Numbered from the stretch's first letter, positions 1 through 5,972 are shown. The stretch: 6,099 bases of DNA from JAKPNF01 sp031556275 (GCA_031556275.1 JAVBTG010000034.1:1-6099), one strand, 5' to 3'. Program-made: numbers and translations. The notes: a model not told the origin generated them from the letters alone.

Positions 1-35
1 TGTGATTTAAACCCCAAAGACAGAAAGCCAAACCG

Positions 36-461
36 ATGCCAACTCCAACGCCGCTGCGCACCCATTTGGAATTTGTTTCGGATGCCTTTCCGTCTTATCC
101 GGACGAGGAAGACGCCATCAACCCGGGCATTTGGGGAAAACGTCTCGCGGAATATCTGATTGAGAATTTGCCCGACCAAGGAGTGATTGCTTTCGAGCCA
201 ATTCCTGAGGATTGGGGCTGGATGATTCCCGTTCGCAACGAGGCGTTCAAAATATTTATCGGCTGTTCCAATCAAACGGAACCCGACGGAAACAGGTTTT
301 TGTGTTTTATCGATCCGTCGAAACCCCGCGTGCGCAAGGGTCTTTTTGGAAAAATCGACGCCACGCCGGACATCGAACGGGTGGGGACGGCGGTTTATAA
401 AGTATTGGCTTCGCATCCACAAGTGCGCGACCTGCGCTGGTGGGACGGGAACAAGGGGTGA
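36..461 (+). CDS. Conserved-looking hypothetical protein, 141 aa
   Basis: I cannot assign a function. The product is a small, acidic, soluble-looking protein with no signal peptide or membrane segment. It starts with a proline/threonine-rich tip (MPTPTPLRTH). A stretch rich in acidic residues and aromatics follows, including YPDEEDAINPGIWG (21-34), EDWGW (58-62), a likely beta-rich middle with CFIDPSKP (90-97), and a C-terminal helix ending in LRWW (133-136). The conserved-type tryptophans and even composition make it look like a real gene rather than a shadow frame; I have a vague memory of similar uncharacterised proteobacterial proteins but no name. The ATG at 36 is the first start available in the window and has no convincing Shine-Dalgarno sequence. 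The gene converges on ligA with 6 bases between stop codons. An upstream in-frame extension is not fully excluded because only 35 bases precede it. Confidence 0.75.
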   Translation: MPTPTPLRTHLEFVSDAFPSYPDEEDAINPGIWGKRLAEYLIENLPDQGVIAFEPIPEDWGWMIPVRNEAFKIFIGCSNQTEPDGNRFLCFIDPSKPRVRKGLFGKIDATPDIERVGTAVYKVLASHPQVRDLRWWDGNKG

Positions 462-469
462 ACGCCCCT
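454..469. terminator. Weak hairpin over the convergent stop codons
   Basis: AGGGG (454-458) can pair with CCCCT (465-469) across a six-base loop. The stem contains part of each of the two converging stop codons (TGA at 459-461 on the plus strand, TAG at 470-468 on the minus strand). There is no proper T-run on either side, only ATTTCT on the plus strand, so termination here would be inefficient. It is the only terminator candidate visible between the two genes. Confidence 0.2.
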
Positions 470-2648
470 ATTTCTGAGCGGTCGCGTCTGTCCAGCGCCG
501 CTCAAAATCCGCCTGCGATAAAATCTCGATCCCCAGCTCCCGCGCCTTTTCCAGCTTGGATCCGGGGTCTTCGCCCGCGAGCACGTAGTCCGTCTTTTTG
601 CTGACCGAGCCGACGACGCGCCCGCCCAATTTTTCAATCGCGGCCTTGGCCTGATCGCGCGACCAGCTCGGCAGCGTCCCCGTCAGCACAAAACTTTTTC
701 CCGCCAACACCCCCTGCGGGGCCCGCTTGTCCAAAAGGTTGTCGCTATGCGGATCTATGCCGAGCGTTTTTAAACGCCCGAGAAATCGCGTCCCGTCCGC
801 GCCGTTGAGCCAGCCCTGCAAGGCGATGCACACCTCGGGCCCGATCTCGTCCGTCATCCCCTCGGCTTTGGCCTCGTCCTTGATCGCCTCGATTTGCTCC
901 GTGATCTGCTTCCTTTCCGCGCGGTCTGTCTTGGGCAGCGCGGCCTTTTCCGCCTCGAGGGCGGGGCGGCGCGCGATTTTGCCAAGCAGCTCGCTCGCGC
1001 GCATGGCCTCAAAGGAATCAAAATGTCGCGTCAGCTCCTTGGAGATCGTCTCCCCCACGTTGGCGATACCCACGGCAAACAGCCAGCGCGCCAGCGGTTG
1101 CGATCGCGCCTGCAAACATCCCATTGCAATCTTCCGCCCATTCTCCCCGAGCAAACGCGGGGTCTGCGCCGTGCCGATATTAAAATCCGCCAACGTCTGT
1201 GCGCTCAGTTCAAATAAATCCAAAGGCTCTTTCACCAACCCGCCGCGCGTCAGCGCCTCGGCGAGCGTCTCGCCCACGCCCTCGATGTCGAGGGCCCTGC
1301 GTGCGCAGAAAAATTCGAGCCGCTGGGCCACCTGTGGGGGACATTGCGGATTCAAACATTTCCACGCCGCGAAATGCTCCTCGCGCCTGATCTCGCCGCC
1401 GCAGGCGGGGCAGTGCCCGTGCACATGCTCGAACATGGAAAAGGGCGTAGCCCCATCTTTCCTCAATTCCGCCACCACGCGCACGACGGCGGGGATCACT
1501 TCGCCCGCCTTTTCAATCTCCACCGTGTCGCCGATGCGGATGTCCTTTTTTAAAATCTCGTCCTCGTTGTGCAGCGTCGCGCGCGCGATGGTGCTGCCGT
1601 CCAAAAGCACGGGCTCCAATTCCGCCACGGGCGCGAGAATGCCAGTGCGCCCCACCTGCACGGTGATCCCGTTGAGCACAGTTTGCGCCCGCTCGGGCGC
1701 GTATTTGTAGGCCTTCGCCCAGCGCGGGAATTTGGGCAGCAGCCCCGCTTCTTTTTGAAGGGCGACGGAATCGAGCTTCACGACGGCCCCGTCCGTGCCA
1801 TAGGCAAACGTGTGCCGCAAACTGTCGAGCTTTTCAATCGCCTGCCACGCCGCGTCAATGCCGTCGGCCTTGCCCCACCACGCGACGACGGGAAATCCCT
1901 GCTTGGCGAGCCACTCCTGAAATCCGCTTTGCGAGGAAAAAAACCCGTCCGGCTCGCACGCGCCCAACCCGTAGAGCACGATCCCCAATTTGCGCTTCGC
2001 CGCCTCGGCGGGGTCGAGCAACTTTAACGTGCCCGCCGCGAGGTTGCGCGGGTTTTTGAACTCCGCCTCGCCCGCGAGCGACTGCTCGTGGTTGACGCGC
2101 AAAAACTCCTCCTGCGGCAGATAAATCTCGCCGCGGATCTCAACAAGTTCAGGGCAGGGGACGGCCAACATTTTGGGCACCCCCGCGATCGGCGCGACAT
2201 TGCGCGTCACGTCGTCGCCCTGCACCCCGTTGCCGCGCGTGACGGCGCGCGCGAACCGTCCCTTTTCATAAGTCAGGTTCACGGCCACCCCGTCGATCTT
2301 CGGCTCCACCACATACGCCAGCGGCCCTTCCACGCCCAGCAGTTTCCTCAACCGCAGGTCAAACTCGCGCACCTCGCCCTCGTTGTAAGTGTTCTCCAAG
2401 CTCAGCATGGGAGCACGATGGTCCACGCGGGAAAAACCTTCCGCATGATCCTCGCCGACGACTTCCGTCGGCGAATCCGCCCGCGCGTATTGCGGATGGC
2501 TTTTTTCCAGCGCCCGGAGCTCCTCCACCAGCATGTCGAACTCGAAGTCCGATATCTCCGGGGCCGCCTCATTGCGATACAGCTCCTCGTGCCGCGCGAT
2601 CGCCGCGCGCAGTTCATCGATCCGTTTTTTGGGGTCCGGTTTCGCCAT
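468..2648 (-). CDS. ligA: NAD-dependent DNA ligase LigA, 726 aa
   Basis: The enzyme seals nicks in duplex DNA, joining Okazaki fragments and completing repair, using NAD+ as the adenylate donor. All family domains are present in order. The N-terminal Ia domain has Y24 and DFEFD (34-38). The adenylation domain has the KIDG motif with nucleophile K117, RGNGVQGDDVTRN (138-150), EIRGEIYLP (170-178), FKNPRNLAAGTLKLLDP (197-213), TDGAVVK (285-291) and WAKAYKYAPE (310-319). The OB fold begins near QVGRTG (331-336). The zinc finger uses C413, C416, C431 and C436. A helix-hairpin-helix region follows, then a BRCT domain at about 647-720. The usual length is about 670 residues; the excess is mainly a charged helical insert at about 559-600 inside the HhH region. 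The position that is usually tyrosine in the Ia motif DxEYD is F37. The ATG at 2648 lies 8 bases after the preceding stop, as the third gene of the cluster. Confidence 0.98.
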   Translation of the reverse strand: MAKPDPKKRIDELRAAIARHEELYRNEAAPEISDFEFDMLVEELRALEKSHPQYARADSPTEVVGEDHAEGFSRVDHRAPMLSLENTYNEGEVREFDLRLRKLLGVEGPLAYVVEPKIDGVAVNLTYEKGRFARAVTRGNGVQGDDVTRNVAPIAGVPKMLAVPCPELVEIRGEIYLPQEEFLRVNHEQSLAGEAEFKNPRNLAAGTLKLLDPAEAAKRKLGIVLYGLGACEPDGFFSSQSGFQEWLAKQGFPVVAWWGKADGIDAAWQAIEKLDSLRHTFAYGTDGAVVKLDSVALQKEAGLLPKFPRWAKAYKYAPERAQTVLNGITVQVGRTGILAPVAELEPVLLDGSTIARATLHNEDEILKKDIRIGDTVEIEKAGEVIPAVVRVVAELRKDGATPFSMFEHVHGHCPACGGEIRREEHFAAWKCLNPQCPPQVAQRLEFFCARRALDIEGVGETLAEALTRGGLVKEPLDLFELSAQTLADFNIGTAQTPRLLGENGRKIAMGCLQARSQPLARWLFAVGIANVGETISKELTRHFDSFEAMRASELLGKIARRPALEAEKAALPKTDRAERKQITEQIEAIKDEAKAEGMTDEIGPEVCIALQGWLNGADGTRFLGRLKTLGIDPHSDNLLDKRAPQGVLAGKSFVLTGTLPSWSRDQAKAAIEKLGGRVVGSVSKKTDYVLAGEDPGSKLEKARELGIEILSQADFERRWTDATAQK

Positions 2649-2656
2649 CGTCCCCG

Positions 2657-3835
2657 CTATTCTTTCGCAGGGTACTCGCCCGGGTCGAGCAGGAAAATGG
2701 GCCCGTGCTTTTCGGGAGCCGTTTTGGGCGCGTCCCTTTCAATTTTGGCGGGCATCTTTACGCCTTCGGGCACATGCAAAGCCAGCGGCACGTCCGTGTC
2801 CGCGTCGCGCGCGAACGTCAAATCTTTCCACGCATAACACGCGTTGTCCCGCATCATCGAAGCCCGCCACGCTTGCGCCGAACGCGTCTGCGCGACAGCG
2901 GCGGCGGCCACGCGCTTCACGTTTTCATAGCCGTAAGCCGCCAGCGGCCCCGGATTTTCCCCAAAAGTTTTCCGATACGCCTCGACAAAGGCAGCCGTCA
3001 TCCCTTTTTCGGGCAACGGATAAATCAGCTTGCGCCGCAAAGCCTCCAACGTCCCCGCAACAGGCGGCAACCCCTCGCCGTACAATCCCAGGATAATCCC
3101 CGCATACCCCGTCTTTTCCAGCGCCGCGATCAGCGCGTCACCCGCCATAGGCCCGCCGACAAAATAAATCGCATCGGGGTTTAATTGCCGGATGCCGTCC
3201 GCCAACAGCGCGAAGTTTTTTTCGCCCGTCGAAAACCCGTCGCGCCACACGCGGATGCCGTCCCCCTGCATCAAAAATGCCAAATACTCCGCCATCGAAT
3301 TATTGACGGCGCCCTCCTCGCAAATCACCACGACCGACGCGATGTCGCTATTGTGCGCCACCTGAAAAACCGCGTTCGCCATGGTCGGCCCGTTCAAAAA
3401 AACGCGCGCCCCCAGCGGCGTCAAACTCGGCACCGGCGGGTATTCCGACAAAAAACACGCCAGCACATTCTTTTCCATCACTCTCGGCGCCTGCCACGCC
3501 GCGATGTCGCCCGCCAGCCACAACACATCGGGGTTTTGCGCCAGCGCCGCGCCCACGGCATTGTCCCCTTTGGCATCGTCCGCGCCGCAATCGACAAACT
3601 GCAAGGCCAGCGGCGCCCCCAAAACGCCGCCTTGCGCGTTAATTTGGGCCTGCGCCAGCACCATGCCGTTTTTGACGGCGTTGCTGTACGCCGCGTTTTT
3701 GGGAAACACCGCAACCGCCTTCACCGCGCCCGTGCGCACGCTGGTTTTCACATCCGGCGACTGGCAACCCGCAAGGCATCCGAGCATCCAAACCGCCGCG
3801 AGCGCGCCCGCTGTTTTTTTCAAAATGGTGTCCAT
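2657..3835 (-). CDS. Leu/Ile/Val-type substrate-binding lipoprotein, 392 aa
   Basis: The protein is probably a periplasmic binding protein of type I fold (Peripla_BP_6/LivJ-like), which normally captures a small solute such as an amino acid for an ABC transporter. Residues 1-24 form a lipoprotein signal: positively charged KK, a hydrophobic run, then the lipobox LAGC with C24 as the lipidated cysteine. The mature part has the family hallmarks: AQAQINAQGGVLGAPLAL (61-78), a G-x-x-A segment around WLAGDIAAW (106-114), GFSTGEKNFALLADGIRQLNPDAIYFVGG (200-228) corresponding to the hinge and second lobe, and AAYGYENVKRVAAA (299-312). The C-terminal 30 or so residues are charged and proline-rich, with no recognisable domain. 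No permease or ATPase gene is nearby, so the ligand and partner are unknown, and it could serve as a sensor or an orphan receptor. The start at 3835 is 9 bases after the upstream stop, without a clear Shine-Dalgarno sequence. Confidence 0.85.
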   Translation of the reverse strand: MDTILKKTAGALAAVWMLGCLAGCQSPDVKTSVRTGAVKAVAVFPKNAAYSNAVKNGMVLAQAQINAQGGVLGAPLALQFVDCGADDAKGDNAVGAALAQNPDVLWLAGDIAAWQAPRVMEKNVLACFLSEYPPVPSLTPLGARVFLNGPTMANAVFQVAHNSDIASVVVICEEGAVNNSMAEYLAFLMQGDGIRVWRDGFSTGEKNFALLADGIRQLNPDAIYFVGGPMAGDALIAALEKTGYAGIILGLYGEGLPPVAGTLEALRRKLIYPLPEKGMTAAFVEAYRKTFGENPGPLAAYGYENVKRVAAAAVAQTRSAQAWRASMMRDNACYAWKDLTFARDADTDVPLALHVPEGVKMPAKIERDAPKTAPEKHGPIFLLDPGEYPAKE

Positions 3836-3844
3836 GGCGTCAAA

Positions 3845-4609
3845 TTATGGCTTCTTTTCAACAACATCCCGCGACAGCGCGGTCACAATCAGGTGACGAA
3901 ACTTCTCAAACGCCTGCGCCTGCTGCGGCTCCCGCAAGACCGTCCGCCCGTCGGCGTCCTCGCACAAAAAAGAGGAAAGTTTTCCGTCATTCCACGCAAG
4001 CCCGCCCCAATGCGGGGCAGGGGCGTCCTCGGGCGTCTTCCACCACAAAAATCCCGAAACTTCCTCGCGCGTCAATTCCGCGCCCAACGTCAGCGTCGTC
4101 CGCCCGTTTTCGGAAAAAACGCCCGCCGCGCACACAAAAGCGGGCGAACCCTCAAGCGTGCAATTTCCCTCCAGCCGAACGGCTTTTCCAACCGCCACCG
4201 CCGCGTTCTCCACCCGCGCGCGGCGGAACGGCCACGCATCCGCCCATGCCGCGATTTGCGTCAAAACGGCGTCCATGGAATTCATGTTTTTCATCAGCTC
4301 CGGCACCGTCAACGCCACGCCGTTGGCCTCAAAAGAAGGCGACGCGCCGCCGAACACAAAATAAAACGGGTTTTGCACCCGCATTTCCCTTACCCGCAGC
4401 GAGACGCCGTCCTTGCGCAGCACAAGATTGCGCACGCTCACATGCCCGGGTTCCGGATACCCCAAATCCAAGGAAGCCTCGTCAAACCCCTTTTGCCGTA
4501 GCCACACCCCCGTCGCGTATTCGCAAAAAGGCGGAGCCAATTGGACAAGCCCGACACCCAGGCAAAACCCGACCACGATGATAATCAGCAAAAACGGCTT
4601 TTTTTTCAT
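3845..4609 (-). CDS. Membrane-anchored hypothetical envelope protein, 254 aa
   Basis: I do not recognise a definite family. MKKK is followed by one strongly hydrophobic segment (about 6-24), which acts as a signal anchor or uncleaved signal, so most of the protein should lie in the periplasm. The region after it, LDLGYPEPGHVSVRNLVLRKDGVSLRVREMRVQNP (47-81), has the alternating pattern seen at the start of AsmA/YdbH-like envelope proteins, where strands describe successive 'L.l..v.v' steps. Full members of those families are much longer, so this could be a short relative, and I hold the comparison loosely. The C-terminal part has more strand-like segments (for example TTLTLGAEL, 171-179) and a helical end. 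It is the first gene of the cluster with the binding lipoprotein and ligA. No in-frame start exists just upstream of this ATG, and the best Shine-Dalgarno sequence nearby serves a five-codon frame that overlaps it. Confidence 0.8.
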   Translation of the reverse strand: MKKKPFLLIIIVVGFCLGVGLVQLAPPFCEYATGVWLRQKGFDEASLDLGYPEPGHVSVRNLVLRKDGVSLRVREMRVQNPFYFVFGGASPSFEANGVALTVPELMKNMNSMDAVLTQIAAWADAWPFRRARVENAAVAVGKAVRLEGNCTLEGSPAFVCAAGVFSENGRTTLTLGAELTREEVSGFLWWKTPEDAPAPHWGGLAWNDGKLSSFLCEDADGRTVLREPQQAQAFEKFRHLIVTALSRDVVEKKP

Positions 4610-4623
4610 GTGGTGGATTGCAT
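4606..4623 (-). other. Possible five-codon leader ORF overlapping the next start
   Basis: An ATG at 4623-4621 opens the frame M-Q-S-T-T-stop. Its TGA overlaps the start codon of the 254-aa gene as ATGA (4609-4606). The only good Shine-Dalgarno-like sequence in the leader, AGAAGG (4638-4633), lies 9 bases before this ATG and 23 bases before the ATG of the main gene. Translational coupling by stop-restart is therefore conceivable. The frame is too short to show coding signal and may be chance. Confidence 0.25.
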
Positions 4624-4641
4624 GGGATAATACCTTCTTTT

Positions 4642-4670
4642 TTTGTAAGCTTTTTCCGAAATTAATCCAA
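4642..4670 (-). promoter_or_regulatory. Candidate sigma70-type promoter for the three-gene cluster
   Basis: On the minus strand TTGGAT (4670-4665) is followed after 17 bases by TACAAA (4647-4642). Each box matches the consensus at four of six positions. It lies downstream of the tRNA terminator and about 33 bases upstream of the first start codon, where a promoter is needed because the terminator isolates the cluster. The match is weak and the surroundings are A/T-rich, so chance is possible. Confidence 0.3.
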
Positions 4671-4708
4671 CGCCAAAAGGGAATAATTTTTCATGTTTTC
4701 CCTCGCAC

Positions 4709-4746
4709 AAAAAAAGGCCGGCTCCTGCGATACAGGAACCGGCCTT
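4709..4746 (-). terminator. Rho-independent terminator of the tRNA-Pro transcript
   Basis: Positions 4714-4727 pair with 4733-4746 around a five-base loop. The stem has 13 paired positions, is GC-rich and has a single C/A mismatch. On the minus strand the stem is followed directly by seven T (4715-4709), the classic intrinsic terminator layout. It starts about 14 bases after the encoded CCA end of the tRNA. On the plus strand the hairpin is followed after a few bases by a run of six T (4752-4757), so weak termination in the other direction is possible. Confidence 0.9.
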
Positions 4747-4760
4747 AGGGATTTTTTCAA

Positions 4761-4837
4761 TGGTCGGGCCGGAGAGATTCGAACTCTCGACCTCTTGCAC
4801 CCCATGCAAGCGCGCTACCAGGCTACGCTACGGCCCG
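4761..4837 (-). tRNA. tRNA-Pro, anticodon GGG, CCA encoded
   Basis: A complete 77-nt cloverleaf can be folded. The seven-pair acceptor stem is perfect (CGGGCCG, 4837-4831, with CGGCCCG, 4771-4765). The D arm contains AGCCTGGTAG with the invariant GG. The anticodon stem CTTGC/GCAAG is perfect, with loop ATGGGGT, giving anticodon GGG at 4803-4801 with T33 and G37 as expected for proline tRNAs. The T arm is GAGAG-TTCGAAT-CTCTC. The discriminator base is A (4764) and CCA is encoded at 4763-4761. GGG reads CCC and CCU proline codons. The first base pair C1-G72 fits bacterial tRNA-Pro. The gene is followed by a strong terminator, so it is probably a single-tRNA transcript. Confidence 0.97.
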
Positions 4838-4860
4838 CTGAAAGATCAGCGAAAGGATTT

Positions 4861-4889
4861 AATGTAGACGCCGCATCAGTCCAACGCAA
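4861..4889 (-). promoter_or_regulatory. Candidate promoter for tRNA-Pro
   Basis: On the minus strand TTGCGT (4889-4884) is separated by 17 bases from TACATT (4866-4861), and the mature tRNA begins 23 bases after the -10 box. Spacing and position are right for a tRNA promoter. The -35 box matches the consensus at only three positions, so the assignment is tentative. Confidence 0.35.
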
Positions 4890-4936
4890 GGTTAAAAAAA
4901 CAAAGCAACCCATTCACTGCGGAATTTTTTGTGCTG

Positions 4937-5098
4937 AGGGTGTGTTTAAAAATTCGAACCGAGGATGCGAGAGGAAATTTTGAGCCAATTTTTGGGGCTT
5001 CGAGCCGAAGCGATGCAGCGCATCGTCGAGGTGAGGAAACCAAAAAGAGGCCAAAATTTTCCGAGCAGCCGATGTGTTCTAATTTTTAAACACACCCT
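4937..5098. repeat. 162-bp palindromic element with 18-bp terminal inverted repeats
   Basis: AGGGTGTGTTTAAAAATT (4937-4954) is repeated perfectly and inverted as AATTTTTAAACACACCCT (5081-5098). Inside, a second pair of arms is imperfectly complementary: GGAAATTTTGAGCC plus TTTTTGG (from about 4973 to 4995) against the complement of CCAAAAAGAGGCCAAAATTTTCC (5040-5062). At the centre are two adjacent perfect 6-bp hairpins that both have the loop AGC. The whole element is therefore one long interrupted palindrome centred near 5018. It encodes no credible protein. The layout resembles a small non-autonomous element (MITE-like) or a dispersed intergenic palindrome, but with one copy in view its repetitive nature is inferred. 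I see no convincing target-site duplication. Its right arm contributes the end of the neighbouring dapF-family gene. Confidence 0.75.
4997..5025. other. Two tandem hairpins with identical AGC loops
   Basis: GCTTCG-AGC-CGAAGC occupies 4997-5011 and CGATGC-AGC-GCATCG occupies 5011-5025. Both stems are perfect and six pairs long, and they share base 5011. They sit at the centre of the long palindromic element and would form stable small stem-loops in either RNA or single-stranded DNA. Confidence 0.8.
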
Positions 5099-5937
5099 AA
5101 CACTTCCTCGCTCATCTCATAGCGCCCGACCCGCGTCGCGGGCCCCGTCATCGTCACGGCGTATTCATCATCCACATGGATTTCTAAAACACCACCCGGC
5201 ATATGAACCGCAATATCCGCGTCGCACGCCCCCATCTTGCGCGCCACGCACGCGGCGGCGGAGGAACTGCTGCCGGAGGCCAGCGTGTACCCCGCGCCGC
5301 GCTCCCAAATCTCAATCTGAATGTTATTGCGATCGATCACCTTTAAAAACTGCACGTTCGTGCGGTGGGGAAACAGCGCATGGTTTTCGATCTGCGGCCC
5401 GAGCCGTTTGGCCGTTTCCGCCGAAACTGCATCCATCGGCAGCACGCAATGCGGGTTCCCGATCGTCGCCGCGAAAAACCGATAACCCTTTCCATCAATC
5501 TCAATGTGCTGATCCACCATCTCCCGGCGCGGTCCGTTCACCGGAATCTTCGCGCTGTCAAAATTCACGTTCCCCATCTGCACCGTGATCCGTTGCCCCT
5601 TTTCGGCGACACAACATTCCACGACCCCGCCCGGCGTCTCCACCGTGAACGGTTTGTCATCCGCCAACCCCAGATCAAACAGCGCCCGCGCGAAAATCCG
5701 CAGCCCGTTGCCGCTTTTTTCGGCCTCGCTGCCGTCTGGGTTGTAAATGCGCAGCCCAAACCGCGCCTTTTCGGAGGGCAGGGGCCCATAAAGAATCCCG
5801 TCCGAGCCCAGCCCAAAATTGCGGTGGCACACTTTTACAATGCCCTCCCTGTCAAACATCTTTGGGCATGCTTTTGGCGAAAGCACCAGATAATCATTGC
5901 CCAACGCGTGATATTTTAGAAATTCCATACTCGTCAA
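5086..5937 (-). CDS. dapF: Diaminopimelate epimerase family protein (DapF-like), both catalytic Cys replaced by Ser
   Basis: DapF interconverts LL- and meso-diaminopimelate in the cytoplasm, for lysine and peptidoglycan synthesis. Length and motifs fit the family: KYHALGNDY (8-16), FGLGSDG (41-47), NPDGSEAE (66-73), TPGG (101-104), TIGNPHCV (158-165), RTNVQFL (192-198), WERGAGYTLASG (211-222) and MTGPATRV (263-270). These include the substrate-binding asparagines and ERGAG. However, the two active-site cysteines of the family, which sit in CGNG and ACGTG motifs, are serines here: S75 (KSGNG, codon 5715-5713) and S221 (ASGSSSS, codon 5277-5275). Classical cysteine thiol acid-base racemisation is therefore not expected, and the exact activity is uncertain. 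Positions count from a TTG at 5937. The in-frame ATG at 5928 (MEFLKYHALGNDY, 280 aa) is the better start, because the TTG lies inside the T-run of a hairpin. The last three codons (GCV) and the stop lie in the adjacent inverted repeat. Confidence 0.9.
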   Translation of the reverse strand: MTSMEFLKYHALGNDYLVLSPKACPKMFDREGIVKVCHRNFGLGSDGILYGPLPSEKARFGLRIYNPDGSEAEKSGNGLRIFARALFDLGLADDKPFTVETPGGVVECCVAEKGQRITVQMGNVNFDSAKIPVNGPRREMVDQHIEIDGKGYRFFAATIGNPHCVLPMDAVSAETAKRLGPQIENHALFPHRTNVQFLKVIDRNNIQIEIWERGAGYTLASGSSSSAAACVARKMGACDADIAVHMPGGVLEIHVDDEYAVTMTGPATRVGRYEMSEEVLGCV

Positions 5938-5960
5938 AAATGCGGGGAAAAGTTCCCCGC
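5936..5960 (-). terminator. Terminator-like hairpin just upstream of dapF
   Basis: GCGGGGAA (5942-5949) pairs perfectly with TTCCCCGC (5953-5960) across a three-base loop. On the minus strand the stem is followed by ATTTTT (5941-5936), an intrinsic-terminator layout. The plus strand has no T-run after it. It ends only about 8 bases before the dapF ATG at 5928. It could terminate an upstream minus-strand transcript, act as an attenuator, or be a 5'-UTR hairpin that influences ribosome access. Confidence 0.45.
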
Positions 5961-5972
5961 CATTCTACAAAA

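Noticed and set aside
727..1710. 327-codon open frame antisense to ligA
   Set aside because: It lies wholly inside the highly conserved ligA frame on the other strand, is rich in Ser, Arg and Pro, and resembles no protein.
3185..4501. 438-codon open frame on the plus strand, antisense to the binding lipoprotein and the envelope protein
   Set aside because: The translation is extremely rich in Arg, His, Pro and Gln with no domain, while the minus-strand frames have a lipobox, binding-protein motifs and a clean anchor. It is a shadow caused by GC-biased codons.
4693..4983. Open frame on the plus strand across the terminator and tRNA
   Set aside because: It translates the antisense of a complete tRNA and its terminator (the AGEIRTLDLLHP type of sequence is a well-known tRNA artefact), so it is not a gene.
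4937..5098. CRISPR array or tRNA-adjacent phage attachment site
   Set aside because: The repeat is inverted and occurs as one pair rather than direct repeats with spacers, and no integrase or duplicated tRNA end is visible.
5936..5938. TTG as the true dapF start
   Set aside because: It sits in the T-run of a hairpin and adds only MTS before the family-typical MEFLKYHALGNDY, so ATG 5928 is preferred although TTG cannot be ruled out.
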